Assembly: GCF_029892095.1 (NCBI RefSeq)
Contig: NZ_JARZAE010000004.1
Coordinates: forward strand, 8,122,001 to 8,186,000
Direction: 5' to 3'
DNA length: 64,000 nucleotides
DNA from: Kitasatospora sp. MAP12-44
GTDB taxonomy: Bacteria; Actinomycetota; Actinomycetes; Streptomycetales; Streptomycetaceae
In this document: positions 24,139-32,115 of the stretch, in pieces
Numbering within the stretch: position 1 is the first letter of the stretch
Layout: each line of letters begins with the position of its first letter
Made by a program: the position numbers and the translations under genes
Notes under the pieces: generated by a model
Databases searched by the model: none
Told to the model about the DNA's origin: nothing
Seen by the model: the letters and a program-made list of their open reading frames with translations, nothing else

Positions 24139-25227
24139 TCAGGCGGTCACCACCGGCACGCCGTTCGGGTGGCCGGTGAGCAGTGCGGCGATGTGGTCCG
24201 CGCACTGAATGGCCGCTGTGGCCATGGCGCTGCGCGTCACTCCGGCGACGTGTGGGGTGAGCAGGGCGTTCGGCAGGCCGAAGAGCGGTGAGGCGAACGC
24301 GGCGTGCTCGTGCTCGAAGGTGTCGACGGCGGCTGCGGCGAGCGGGTGTGCGGGGTCGGCCAGGGCGTCGGCCAGGGCTTGCTCGTCCACGATCCCGCCT
24401 CGGGCGGTGTTCAGCAGGATCGCTCCCGGGCGCAGCTGCGCCAGTTCCGCGCGGCCGATCAGCCCCCGGGTCTGCGGGGTCAGCGGAAGGTGCAGGGAGA
24501 CCACGTCGCTGGTGCTCAGCAGAGCGGTGAGGGAGTCGGCCCGCGCCACCGGGGAGGTAGGGCCGGCGGTCGGCGGGTGGCGCGAGAGCGCCTGGACGGA
24601 CATGCCCAGGGCGTCGGCCCGGCGGGCGAGTGCCAGTCCGATCCGGCCAAGGCCGACGATGCCCAACCGCAGCTCAGCCAGCTCTGCGGCGGGAGCGTCG
24701 GATGCGCTGGGTGCGCTCGGTGAACTCCAAAGGCCTTGCTGCGCCGCCTCGTTGTATGCCGTGAGCCGACGGGTCAGGGCGAGCAGCTGGGCCAGCGCGA
24801 ACTCCGCGACCGCGTTGGCGTTGGAGCCGGGAGTGTGCGTGACGGCGACCTCGTGGCGGGCGGCGGCGGCCAGGTCGACGTGGTCGGTGCCCACTCCCGC
24901 CCGGCCGACCACCTGGAGCCGGTTGGCCAGCCCGGTTGCCGTCGCCGCCGCGAGATATCCGGCCCGCAGCGGAACGCCCGCGCGGGACTTGACGGCGTGG
25001 TAGCCGACCCCGTCCCGGACGGTCTCGCCGATCAGCGCCGCCTCGTCGAAGGCATCGAAGTCGGCGAAGTCGACCGACCCGGCCCAGGAGTCCCGCACCC
25101 GGGCCGGGTCGGTCACGCGCCGCAGGTTCAGCGTGAGCGCCACCCCGTGGTCGAGCAGTCGCCGCAGCTCCCGGTCGAGCAACTCGCCGGGAGCCGCGTC
25201 GAGCAGCAGGATGCGCGATTGCTTCAT
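24139..25227 (-). CDS. D-isomer-specific 2-hydroxyacid dehydrogenase
   Basis: A 362-residue NAD(P)-dependent dehydrogenase of the phosphoglycerate/D-lactate dehydrogenase family. The substrate-domain motif VVGRAGVGTDHVDL is followed by the Rossmann dinucleotide loop LGIVGLGRIGLALA near residue 190. The catalytic residues fall in the standard blocks: Arg in LNTARGGIVDE, acidic residue in AAVDTFEHE, and His in LLTPHVAGVT. A Ser/Ala/Asp-rich insertion (SSPSAPSASDAPAAEL) precedes the NAD domain. Start ATG 25225-25227. Substrate not defined by sequence (2-hydroxyacid or 3-phosphoglycerate-like). It stands alone, with the 19-bp array beyond its 3' end. Confidence 0.9.
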   Translation of the reverse strand: MKQSRILLLDAAPGELLDRELRRLLDHGVALTLNLRRVTDPARVRDSWAGSVDFADFDAFDEAALIGETVRDGVGYHAVKSRAGVPLRAGYLAAATATGLANRLQVVGRAGVGTDHVDLAAAARHEVAVTHTPGSNANAVAEFALAQLLALTRRLTAYNEAAQQGLWSSPSAPSASDAPAAELAELRLGIVGLGRIGLALARRADALGMSVQALSRHPPTAGPTSPVARADSLTALLSTSDVVSLHLPLTPQTRGLIGRAELAQLRPGAILLNTARGGIVDEQALADALADPAHPLAAAAVDTFEHEHAAFASPLFGLPNALLTPHVAGVTRSAMATAAIQCADHIAALLTGHPNGVPVVTA

Positions 25228-25289
25228 CTGAGATCCACCATTCCCCGTTCGCTGTGCGGGAGACCCTATCGGCGCCCCGCAGCGGCAGT

Positions 25290-25350
25290 TGGTCAGCAGC
25301 AGATGGTCAGGGGGCAGGTGGTCAGCACAGCATGTGGTCAGCTGTGCGCT
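25290..25350. repeat. TGGTCAG direct repeats
   Basis: Four copies of TGGTCAG occur within about 60 bases. The last two are part of an imperfect hairpin (CAGCACAGC with GCTGTGCGCTG), between the divergent dehydrogenase start side and the 3' end of the zinc-ribbon membrane gene. Possibly its terminator. Confidence 0.45.
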
Positions 25351-25376
25351 GCTTCGTCGCGGGTGCTCTGGGTCTG

Positions 25377-26096
25377 CTACACGACCGGGTGCTTCGCGAC
25401 CAGGTGACCGTATCCGCCGGCCTGCCAGACGAGGGCGCGGAACTCCTGCAGGCTGAGTGCCTGCGGGCGCTCGCCCGGGGTGGGTGGGAAATGGACCGAG
25501 CCACAGCGGGCGCAGTACCAGGCACGGGACCAGACCTGCTCGGCGGCGGGGCGGCCGGCCAGTGCGGTGCGGAACGCTGAGCCGCGCCGCGCGGCGATGA
25601 TGAACAGCAGTACCGCCGCGAGGAGGGCGAGCCCGGAGACCCACCCGAGGAAGGCGAGGTCGGAGTGGGGCGCGGGGGCCGTGGCAGTCGGGGCGGTGAT
25701 GTAGGTGGGTATGCCGTTGATCGTCAGCGTGGACCCGTACGCGTCCGATGGTGGCGCGGTGGCGGTGCTGCCGGAGAACCAATGCCCGCCGACCGCACCG
25801 CCGATGAACGTGCCGACGGCGACGAGCAGGGCGAGCACGCCGAGCCCTCGGAGTCCCGTGAATGTCGGGGCCGGGCTCGGTGGCGCGGGTGCGAGGGCTG
25901 CCGAGAGCGCTGTGGTCACGGTGCGCGTGACCGTAGTCTCCCGGCCGTCCTCGTCCTTGCCGCCGGGCATGGTGATGCTGTCCCGCCCGGCCAGGTAGAC
26001 GGCTGGGACGCCCTTGACCTGGTCCGGCAGGTCGCAGCTCGGGCAGGAGTGGAGCCCATGGGGCTGGGGTGGTGTGTCGCCGTTGGTCGCGTGCAT
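25377..26096 (-). CDS. Two-TM membrane protein with terminal zinc ribbons
   Basis: A 239-residue membrane protein. The N-terminal motif HSCPSCDLPDQVKG and the C-terminal WYCARCGSVHFPP form two CxxC knuckles that could together bind one zinc ion in the cytoplasm. Two hydrophobic helices (GLGVLALLVAVGTFIGGAVGG at about 84-104 and LGWVSGLALLAAVLLFIIAA at about 148-167) flank an extracellular loop of about 40 residues rich in Thr, Pro and Ala. After the second zinc knuckle comes a helix (LSLQEFRALVWQAGGYGHL). Start ATG 26094-26096. A common actinobacterial architecture of unknown function; a sensor or scaffold is a guess. Transcribed away from the UspA promoter region. Confidence 0.72.
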   Translation of the reverse strand: MHATNGDTPPQPHGLHSCPSCDLPDQVKGVPAVYLAGRDSITMPGGKDEDGRETTVTRTVTTALSAALAPAPPSPAPTFTGLRGLGVLALLVAVGTFIGGAVGGHWFSGSTATAPPSDAYGSTLTINGIPTYITAPTATAPAPHSDLAFLGWVSGLALLAAVLLFIIAARRGSAFRTALAGRPAAEQVWSRAWYCARCGSVHFPPTPGERPQALSLQEFRALVWQAGGYGHLVAKHPVV

Positions 26097-26300
26097 CTGG
26101 TCCCCCTGCGGTTCTGCGGAGCGGTCGGCTCGTAGGAGTGTTGCAGCTCACAGTGGGGATGCGCGACCTCCTTTGAGCGCCGCCTGACCGTCGCCGACGG
26201 CCCCTGGCGCGCGTCAGGGATCCGTCAAGGGATGCGGTGTTCTCGCTGCGACTGTTGTCTACTGATCCCAGGGAGAAACAAGAGGTGACCAGCTACTTGG

Positions 26301-26330
26301 TGGACATCTAGTCGACTCTAGCCATAGAAT
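26301..26330 (+). promoter_or_regulatory. Promoter of UspA gene
   Basis: TGGACA (26301-26306) and TAGAAT (26325-26330) with an 18-base spacer form a good vegetative-type promoter in an AT-richer patch. The spacer contains AGTCGACT and ACCA-N6-TGGT (26288-26301) lies upstream, both possible operator dyads. The ATG is at 26382. Confidence 0.5.
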
Positions 26331-26381
26331 CAAAGGCATACCAGCCGAAACACCGTTATAGACCGAAGGAAGCGAAGCATC

Positions 26382-26888
26382 ATGGCCGAGGGCACCCGGA
26401 TCATCGTCGGAGTCAGCGGAGCGCAGAGCAGCCCGGCCGTCCTGCGTCGCGCGGCGGAGGAGGCGGCCCGCCGCGACGCCGTCCTCGTCCCGGTGATCGC
26501 CTGGACGCCGGTCGGCGGCGAGCCCGCCTACCGCGCCCACCCGTGCCCGCCGCTGGCGAAGGTCTGGGAGCAGGCGGCGCTCGACCGGCTGGAGGCCGCC
26601 TTCGAGCAGGCCTTCGGTGGCTACCCGCAGGGCGTCCGCGTCGAGCCGATGGTGATCCGCGGGGACGCCGGCGCGGCGCTGGTGGAGATCGCGGACCGCC
26701 CGAGCGACCTGCTCGTGGTCGGCGCGGGCCGGCGTGGCCGCCTGCCGCGGCTCCTGCGCGGCTCGGTGAGCCGCTACTGCCTGGCGCACGCCGCCTGCGA
26801 CGTGGTCGCGGTGCCGCCGGCCGACCTTCCGTCCGCCGCCCACGCCGCGCCGCGCCGCTCGGACCGCTCGTTCCTCGTGGCGGCCTGA
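26382..26888 (+). CDS. Universal stress protein (UspA family)
   Basis: A 168-residue single-domain Usp. The fold begins RIIVGVSGAQSSPAVLRRAAEEA, with the usual strand/Asp region altered to VGVSGA. The nucleotide loop is LVVGAGRRGRLPRLLRGSVS, the G-x2-G-x9-G-S ATP-binding signature, followed by CDVVAVP. It may thus bind ATP. Start ATG 26382 with AAGGAAG about 10 bases upstream. Usp proteins of actinomycetes respond to hypoxia, stress or stationary phase. It is monocistronic, and a C-rich repeat tract (about 26889-26935, CCCCGA units) follows the stop. Confidence 0.9.
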   Translation: MAEGTRIIVGVSGAQSSPAVLRRAAEEAARRDAVLVPVIAWTPVGGEPAYRAHPCPPLAKVWEQAALDRLEAAFEQAFGGYPQGVRVEPMVIRGDAGAALVEIADRPSDLLVVGAGRRGRLPRLLRGSVSRYCLAHAACDVVAVPPADLPSAAHAAPRRSDRSFLVAA

Positions 26889-26935
26889 CCCCGACCCCGA
26901 CCCCGACCCTGGCCCTGGCCTGACTCTGACCCCGA
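26889..26935. repeat. C-rich CCCCGA-type tract
   Basis: Repeated ACCCCG units follow the UspA stop; the minus strand is G-rich and could form a quadruplex. It lies between convergent genes and may stall polymerases from either side. Confidence 0.5.
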
Positions 26936-26957
26936 CCGGCGCCCGGTCCCCGGGTTG

Positions 26958-27527
26958 CTAAGGGCTGCCGGACAGGACGCGGCGCATCACGGCGAGCACC
27001 TCGACCTCGGGAAACCGGGTCAGCGCGGCAGCCTCGGCGGCGGCCAGCACCTCGGCCAGCTCCGTCGGCGCCGCGCGATTCGCCAGCCGGCCGACCCACG
27101 CCGCCAGGTCCGCGAGCTCTTGCGGCAGCCCGGGCGGCAGCGCCCCCGCGTACGGCGCGGGGGTACGCCGCCGCCTGCGCGGCTCGGAGCGCGGTGCCTG
27201 GTAGGTGCGCGCCGCGCCCGGCTCGGCGTCCCCCGGCGCGCTCAGCGGCATGCCCGTCACGCCAGGCGGCGTCGGCCGCAGTGCACGTGCGGGCACCGGC
27301 TCGCCGTCGCTGCCGTACCGTCCCGGCGGCAGGCCGACCTTGTAGGGGTGCACGCACACCGGCACCCGCGCGGCGGTGTAGCGGAACCCGTCGGCCGGAT
27401 CGAACGGGCACTCCCTGCTCGGCTGCTCGAAGACATCGAACCCACCGGCCGGAAACCGCAGCGACGGGCAGAACCAGCACACGTCGTGATCGCTGTCGTC
27501 ATCCACGAACGGCTCGGCGGTATCCAC
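26958..27527 (-). CDS. Hypothetical Cys-containing protein
   Basis: A 189-residue protein not assigned to a known family. The N-terminal half contains HDVCWFCPSLRFPAGGFDVFEQPSRECPFDPADGFRY and VCVHPYK, a CxxC...C pattern suggesting a metal or structural site. The middle is basic and disordered (RSEPRRRRRTPAPY), and the C-terminal part is helical and Ala/Leu-rich. Start GTG 27525-27527. No signal peptide or membrane helix. It ends facing UspA (convergent). Its 5' end lies next to the left edge of the first Rpf direct repeat (27554), so its promoter overlaps that boundary. Confidence 0.65.
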   Translation of the reverse strand: MDTAEPFVDDDSDHDVCWFCPSLRFPAGGFDVFEQPSRECPFDPADGFRYTAARVPVCVHPYKVGLPPGRYGSDGEPVPARALRPTPPGVTGMPLSAPGDAEPGAARTYQAPRSEPRRRRRTPAPYAGALPPGLPQELADLAAWVGRLANRAAPTELAEVLAAAEAAALTRFPEVEVLAVMRRVLSGSP

Positions 27528-27691
27528 CCCCGCACCCTATCGACCCGGCGGAGCCGGACGGGTGAGCAGTGCGGCGCCAGGATGTGGCCTGCTTCACTCG
27601 CGGGGAGTGTCCGGGTTGTCCTGATATGAGCGTGATGTCAGGTGGTGCTGACGCTGGGTCGACAATGTGGTGGGCCTCACCCGTGGTTGGC

Positions 27692-27707
27692 GGTGACCGC
27701 GGCCACA
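27692..27707. promoter_or_regulatory. Crp-like palindrome upstream of Rpf gene A
   Basis: GGTGACCGCGGCCACA, identical to the copies at 455 and 31445, 235 bases before ATG 27943. It fits GTG-N6-GNCAC. TTGACC at 27783-27788, conserved in both repeats, may be the -35 of the promoter; the -10 is not clear. Confidence 0.5.
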
Positions 27708-27942
27708 TTCGGGGGCCGGGGGCGGGTCGCGGGCCGGTGTTTTCGGGGGCGGGGAGCCTGCTGTACCGGCGGTAACCGGGTGTTGACCTGGGTGTTTGGG
27801 TCGAAGTCTTGTGGCGTGTGGGGGGTTTCCGTAGCTTCGTTTGCAGCGGTGAGCAGCACGAGTCGCCGTTACTTCCCTGAACGACACCGCTTTGCGGGCT
27901 TGGTTCCGTCTGCCCGCGTCCGGTACTTCCGAGAGGATCCAC

Positions 27943-28347
27943 ATGACCTTCCGTAACGAGAACGCCGCCGCCGCTTCTGCCGCCGCCACCCCCGCCGCCG
28001 GTCGCAAGCGCAACCGTGTGCGGATCGCCGTTCTGGGTGGCGCGCTGGCTGTGCTGCCGGTCGCGGGTCTCGTCACGGCCACCGCTTCGTCGGCCGCGCC
28101 GGTGAGCACGTGGGACAAGGTCGCGCAGTGCGAGAGCACCGGGAACTGGAGCATCAACAGCGGCAACGGCTTCTACGGCGGCCTGCAGTTCACCTCCTCC
28201 ACCTGGGCGGCCTTCGGTGGCACCCAGTTCGCGCCGCAGGCCAACCAGGCCACCGCGGCCCAGCAGATCTCCGTCGGCGAGAAGGTGCTGGCCGCCCAGG
28301 GCCCCGGCGCCTGGCCGATCTGCTCGGTCAAGGCCGGCCTCTCCTAA
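27943..28347 (+). CDS. Resuscitation-promoting factor (Rpf) A, secreted
   Basis: A 134-residue secreted muralytic transglycosylase. After a basic N-region (GRKRNRVR), a signal sequence (VLGGALAVLPVAGLVTATASSAA) is cleaved to leave essentially only the Rpf domain, about 75 residues. The domain has WDKVAQCESTGNWSINSGNG with the catalytic Glu in CESTGNW, FYGGLQFTSSTWAAFGG and GPGAWPICS, and two Cys for the conserved disulfide. There is no LysM, so this is the minimal form. Start ATG 27943 with GAGAGG at 27931-27936; the upstream in-frame codons are noncoding. Rpf proteins cleave peptidoglycan during spore germination or regrowth. Identical to the second copy except Ala15Thr in the leader. Confidence 0.93.
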   Translation: MTFRNENAAAASAAATPAAGRKRNRVRIAVLGGALAVLPVAGLVTATASSAAPVSTWDKVAQCESTGNWSINSGNGFYGGLQFTSSTWAAFGGTQFAPQANQATAAQQISVGEKVLAAQGPGAWPICSVKAGLS

Positions 28348-28365
28348 TAGACGAGCCACACCCCG

Positions 28366-28401
28366 CGAAGGACCCCGACTGCGCGCAGTCGGGGTCCTTC
28401 G
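28366..28401 (+). terminator. Perfect 36-bp palindrome terminator after Rpf A
   Basis: CGAAGGACCCCGACTGCG followed directly by its reverse complement, 18 bases past the stop codon; part of direct repeat A. Confidence 0.9.
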
Positions 28402-28563
28402 TGCTGCCGCAGCAGCGGGAGCGCCGTCCCGCCGGACGGGTGGTCGGGGGTCCGACGCTGCTCCAGATGCCGCCGTGCTGGACGTGTGCTCCGGGGAACG
28501 CGCCGGGGGCGGTGGTAGATGTCTGAAGACCGACCCCATGCCCGGCCCGGACAGGAGAAGACC

Positions 28564-29922
28564 TTGCCTGAACCCTCGCATCGTCGGGTCGCCGCCCTCG
28601 CGGCGATCGTGCTGGCCTCGGGGGCGCTGTTATCGGTGGTCGGCCAGGCAAGCGCGGTGGCCGACGCAGGCCCGGGATTCCCGGCCCGCTTCACCGCTCC
28701 ATACGTCGAGAGCTGGGGCGAGCCCGAAGCGCTGGCCCGGGCTCGGGAGGCGACGGGGCTGAGCTACTTCACGCTGGCGTTCGTGCTCAGCGACGGCGGC
28801 TGCGCCGGGGCGCTGGACGGCACCACCTCGCTCGACGACCAGGACTGGCAGGCGGCGATCAAGAGCCTGCGGGGGTCGGGGGGCGACGTGATGGCCTCCC
28901 TCGGCGGCGGGCGGGGACGCGAACTCGCCCTGGCCTGCGAATCGGTGGACTCGCTCAAGGCGGCCTACCGGCGGGTGATCGACACGCTCGGCCTGACCAG
29001 GATCGACTTCGACATCGAGGGCTCCACCATCGACGACGGCGCGGCGAACGACCGCCGCAACCAGGCGCTCGCCGAGCTGCAACGCGAGTACGCGGCGGCC
29101 GGCCGCCCGCTCGCCGTCCAGTACACGCTGCCGGTCAACCCGTGGGGCCTTTCCCCCGACGCCGTCGAGCTGTTGCAGAACGCCCACGACCACGGCCTCG
29201 GGGTGAGCGTGGTCAACATCATGGCGATGGACTACTACCGCGACGATCTCGACATGGGCGACGCAGCGATCAGGGCCGCAATGGGGCTGCACGCCCAACT
29301 CGCCTCGATCTGGCCGGAGAAGAGCGACGAGCAGCTCTGGGCGATGGAGGGTTGCACCCCGATGCTCGGGGTGGACGACACCGGTGACGAGGTCTTCGGT
29401 CTCGACGACGCCAAGCGGCTGGCCGCCTTCGCCACTGAGAAGGGCATGGGCCTGCTCGCCTTCTGGGCGCTCGGCCGGGACCGGCCGTGTGCGGCCGTGG
29501 CCTCCTACCGTTCCGACGGTTGCAGCGGGGCGGCCCAGCAGCCCTACGATTTCACCCGCGCCCTCAATCTCCCCGCCCCACCCGCCCGACGCGCGACGCC
29601 GGTGGGTCAGGGGCCGCCGCCCGAACCGTCACTGGCGGCTTCCGTGAGCCCGTCCGAGACCTTCGGCGTGCCGCGACTGCCGCGCCTCGGCCCCTTCGCG
29701 CTGCATCAGCCGCAGCGCGAAGCGAACCCGCTCCCGCTCCCACTCCCGGTCCCACTCCCGAGTCTGGCTCCGGCTCAAAGCCCGAGCCCGAGCCCAGGTC
29801 CGATGTCGATGCCGATGCCGATGGCGGGTCCAGGGACGTGGCCGGCGGTTCCGCTGAGGATGAACCCGCCCGGGGGAGCGGCCGCCCGGGCGCCGCGAGC
29901 CTGGCCGGTCTTCATCCCTTGA
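28564..29922 (+). CDS. Secreted GH18 chitinase-like protein with Pro-rich tail
   Basis: A 452-residue secreted glycoside hydrolase family 18 protein. The start chosen is TTG 28564, with AGGAGA at 28553-28558 and a signal peptide directly behind (RRVAALAAIVLASGALLSVVGQASA). ATG 28519 would add 15 charged residues before it. The TIM barrel shows DVMASLGGG and the catalytic strand LTRIDFDIEGS with the Glu of DxxDxDxE, then INIMAMDYY-like VNIMAMDYYRDD and a final barrel strand GLLAFWALGRDR. After about residue 330 comes a Ser/Pro/Met-rich tail with PLPLPLPVPL and MSMPMPM runs, probably wall-spanning or unstructured. Codon 28630-28632 is TTA within the signal peptide (bldA dependence). It lies between the two Rpf repeats. 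Confidence 0.87.
   Translation: MPEPSHRRVAALAAIVLASGALLSVVGQASAVADAGPGFPARFTAPYVESWGEPEALARAREATGLSYFTLAFVLSDGGCAGALDGTTSLDDQDWQAAIKSLRGSGGDVMASLGGGRGRELALACESVDSLKAAYRRVIDTLGLTRIDFDIEGSTIDDGAANDRRNQALAELQREYAAAGRPLAVQYTLPVNPWGLSPDAVELLQNAHDHGLGVSVVNIMAMDYYRDDLDMGDAAIRAAMGLHAQLASIWPEKSDEQLWAMEGCTPMLGVDDTGDEVFGLDDAKRLAAFATEKGMGLLAFWALGRDRPCAAVASYRSDGCSGAAQQPYDFTRALNLPAPPARRATPVGQGPPPEPSLAASVSPSETFGVPRLPRLGPFALHQPQREANPLPLPLPVPLPSLAPAQSPSPSPGPMSMPMPMAGPGTWPAVPLRMNPPGGAAARAPRAWPVFIP
28630..28632 (+). promoter_or_regulatory. TTA (bldA) codon in GH18 gene
   Basis: An in-frame TTA leucine codon in the signal-peptide core (SGALLSVV). It would tie synthesis of the enzyme to the bldA tRNA, i.e. to later development. 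Confidence 0.8.
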
Positions 29923-29945
29923 GGCGATGGCCAGTTGACATGACG

Positions 29946-30596
29946 TCAGTGCCGACGACGGAACAACCTCGCCCACCGGCCCGGCTTGCGGGGACTCTGG
30001 ACGACGACGTTGCCGCCCGTGACCGCGCCCGTGACGGAGACCCGCAGCGTGAGCGGCGGGACCGGGGCCCCGGTCCCGCCGCGCACCCGGCGGTGGACGT
30101 TGCCGCCGAGCATGTCGATGTCGTCGACGTCCACCGCGACCTCCGGCGGCACGATCAGCCGCAGGTTCCCGCCGTAGACCTTGACGTCGAGGTCCAGGAG
30201 GGGCGCGCTCAGCACCGCCTGGGTGAAGTCGATGACGATATTGCCGCCGGTGGCCTCCAGCTCCAGCCGGCGCGGCACGGTCCAGGCCCCGGTCCGGCTG
30301 ATGTTGCCGCCCCGGCTGGTCATGCGGACCAGCTCCTTGGCGGGCGCCGCCGCGGGTACGGTCGGCGCGGCCGCTGTGGCCGCGCCGGCCGCGCCGCGAG
30401 CGCCGGGCAGATCAACCAGGAGCAGTTCGAGCTCGGCGTACGTCCGCGCCGTGAGCGCGGCCTCCAGTCGGTCGTCCAACTCCTCGGAGCTGAGGCGGCC
30501 GTCGCCCGCCGCAACCCGCAACTGCTCCACGACCTGGTCTCGGTCTTCGTGCGACGCTCGAAGGTCGCCGGGCTTGGGCACTATTTCCCCTGACAT
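29946..30596 (-). CDS. DUF1707 / LiaF-like C-terminal domain protein
   Basis: A 216-residue cytoplasmic protein. The N-terminal DUF1707 domain (about residues 8-62) has the standard LRASHEDRDQVVEQLRVAAGDGRLSSEELDDRLEAAL sequence type. After an Ala/Pro linker, a beta-helix-like domain with repeated GGNI motifs (RGGNISRTG, TGGNIVIDF, GGNLRLIVP, LGGNVH, TGGNVVV) matches the cell-wall-active antibiotic response/DUF2154-type domain. It ends in a basic tail (RWARLFRRRH). Start ATG at 30594-30596. A role in envelope-stress sensing is inferred from relatives. No membrane helix is seen, unlike many DUF1707 proteins. It lies between the Rpf repeats. Confidence 0.85.
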   Translation of the reverse strand: MSGEIVPKPGDLRASHEDRDQVVEQLRVAAGDGRLSSEELDDRLEAALTARTYAELELLLVDLPGARGAAGAATAAAPTVPAAAPAKELVRMTSRGGNISRTGAWTVPRRLELEATGGNIVIDFTQAVLSAPLLDLDVKVYGGNLRLIVPPEVAVDVDDIDMLGGNVHRRVRGGTGAPVPPLTLRVSVTGAVTGGNVVVQSPRKPGRWARLFRRRH

Positions 30597-30638
30597 GACT
30601 CGAAACCCTAGAGGAAGCCCCGAGCGGTGGCGACCTTG

Positions 30639-31169
30639 TCAGAGGTCTGATTCGAGGAAGGTCAGCATGTCGTCGGCGTGCTCCTCCTCGCGGGCCAGGA
30701 TCTCCTCCAGGATCCGCCGGGTGGTCGGGTCGCCATCGCCGAGCCAGCCGATCATCTCGGTGTAGGAGGCGATGGCGATCCGCTCCGCCACCAGGTTCTC
30801 GTGGATCATCTGCCGCAGGTCCACCGCCGGTACGTACTCGGAGTGGGCGCGCCCGACCACTCGGGCCGGATCCAGCTCCGGGGTGCCGCCGAGCTGGGCG
30901 ATCCGGGCCGCCAGCAGGTCGGCGTGCCCCTGCTCCTCGTTCGAGTGCACCAGGAACTCCTGGGCGACCGGCTCCGAGTTGAGCCCCTTCGCCATGAAGT
31001 GGTGCTGCCGGTAGCGCAGCGTGCAGACGATCTCGGTGGCCAGGGCGGTGTTGAGCAGTTCGATCACCTTCGGCAGGTCCGCTCGGTAGGCCTCGGTGAC
31101 CGGCCCTTTCATGATCTGCTCGCGGGCCTTGGTCCGCAGGGCATGGATATCGGTCAGAAAGTCGGCCAT
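30639..31169 (-). CDS. Ferritin-like (bacterioferritin-type) protein
   Basis: A 176-residue four-helix ferritin-like protein. The four helices carry the di-iron ligands in standard order: LNTALATEIVCTLRYRQHH, HSNEEQGHADLLAARI, NLVAERIAIASYTEMIGW and LAREEEHADDMLTFLE (ExxH pairs in helices 2 and 4). It has no heme-binding Met evident and is longer than Dps, so a bacterioferritin-like or manganese-catalase-like ferritin domain protein is likely, with iron storage or peroxide handling as the family role. Start ATG 31167-31169. It lies just left of direct repeat copy B and is transcribed away from it. Confidence 0.87.
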   Translation of the reverse strand: MADFLTDIHALRTKAREQIMKGPVTEAYRADLPKVIELLNTALATEIVCTLRYRQHHFMAKGLNSEPVAQEFLVHSNEEQGHADLLAARIAQLGGTPELDPARVVGRAHSEYVPAVDLRQMIHENLVAERIAIASYTEMIGWLGDGDPTTRRILEEILAREEEHADDMLTFLESDL

Positions 31170-31694
31170 GTGGTCCTCCGGGGACGGAAACGCCGGGGCA
31201 CGCCGGGCGCGCCAGGGGCGGCGGGTGGGCTGCGCGCGGGAAGGGGGGTCGGGTCCCCGCTCGACCCAGCCGACCATCCGCGAACGGGCCCCGCGCGACG
31301 GCGGATCCGGACGGGTGAGCAGTGCGGCTCCAGGATGTGGCCTGCTTCACTCGCGAGGGGTGTCCGAGTTGCCCGGATATGAGCGTGATGTCAGGTGGTG
31401 CTGACGCTGGGTCGACAATGTGGTGGGCCTCACGGGTGGTTGGCGGTGACCGCGGCCACATTCGGGGGTCGGGGGTGGGTGGCGGGCCGGTGTTTTCGGG
31501 GCGGGGAGCCTGCTGTACCGGCGGTAACCGGGCGTTGACCTGGGTGTCTGGGGTGAAGTCTTGTGGCGTGTGGGGGGTTTCCGTAGCTTCGTTTGCAGCG
31601 GTGAGCAGCACGAGTCGCCGTTACTTCCCTGAACGACACCGCTTTGCGGGCTTGGTTCCGTCTGCCCGCGTCCGGTACTTCCGAGAGGATCCAC
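31170..31694. other. Intergenic region largely made of repeat B leader
   Basis: 525 bases; the right-hand 387 bases (31308-31694) are the duplicated Rpf control region. The left part is the ferritin-like gene promoter side. No protein gene supported. Confidence 0.6.
31445..31460. promoter_or_regulatory. Crp-like palindrome upstream of Rpf gene B
   Basis: GGTGACCGCGGCCACA, identical to the copies at 455 and 27692, 234 bases before ATG 31695. TTGACC at 31535-31540 is the conserved -35-like hexamer. Confidence 0.5.
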
Positions 31695-32099
31695 ATGACC
31701 TTCCGTAACGAGAACGCCGCCGCCGCTTCTGCCGCCACCACCCCCGCCGCCGGTCGCAAGCGCAACCGTGTGCGGATCGCCGTTCTGGGTGGCGCGCTGG
31801 CTGTGCTGCCGGTTGCGGGTCTCGTCACGGCCACCGCTTCGTCGGCCGCGCCGGTGAGCACGTGGGACAAGGTCGCGCAGTGCGAGAGCACCGGGAACTG
31901 GAGCATCAACAGCGGTAACGGCTTCTATGGCGGCCTGCAGTTCACGTCCTCGACGTGGGCGGCCTTCGGTGGCACGCAGTTCGCGCCGCAGGCCAACCAG
32001 GCGACCGCGGCGCAGCAGATCTCCGTGGGCGAGAAGGTGCTGGCTGCCCAGGGTCCCGGCGCCTGGCCGATCTGCTCGGTCAAGGCCGGCCTCTCCTGA
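31695..32099 (+). CDS. Resuscitation-promoting factor (Rpf) B, secreted
   Basis: A 134-residue paralogue of the Rpf at 27943; the predicted mature enzymes are identical, and the only change is Thr at position 15 of the leader. The catalytic block CESTGNW and the two disulfide cysteines are conserved. The DNA differs at several third positions (for example AACGGT/AACGGC, ACGTCCTCGACG/ACCTCCTCCACC), so selection or gene conversion has preserved the protein. Start ATG 31695 with GAGAGG upstream. It has its own copy of the leader and terminator, giving two autonomous transcription units and probably a higher dose of the same muralytic activity. Confidence 0.93.
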   Translation: MTFRNENAAAASAATTPAAGRKRNRVRIAVLGGALAVLPVAGLVTATASSAAPVSTWDKVAQCESTGNWSINSGNGFYGGLQFTSSTWAAFGGTQFAPQANQATAAQQISVGEKVLAAQGPGAWPICSVKAGLS

Positions 32100-32115
32100 T
32101 AGACGAGTTACACCC

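Larger units (their letters stand above)
27554..28401. repeat. Direct repeat copy A (Rpf unit: leader, gene, terminator)
   Basis: About 850 bp starting CCGGACGGGTGAGCAGTGCGG and ending with the terminator palindrome recurs at 31308-32153 with high identity (offset 3752-3754 bases). The unit holds the whole upstream control region, the 134-codon Rpf gene and its terminator. The two copies are in the same orientation with about 2.9 kb between them. Confidence 0.92.

Noticed and set aside
27700..27942. ydaO-type c-di-AMP riboswitch upstream of the Rpf genes
   Set aside because: Expected from other Streptomyces rpf genes, but the conserved riboswitch core sequences could not be found by eye in either copy; a covariance-model search would settle it.
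27554..28401. Insertion sequence ends
   Set aside because: The duplicated segment carries a host-type Rpf gene with promoter and terminator, no transposase and no terminal inverted repeats.
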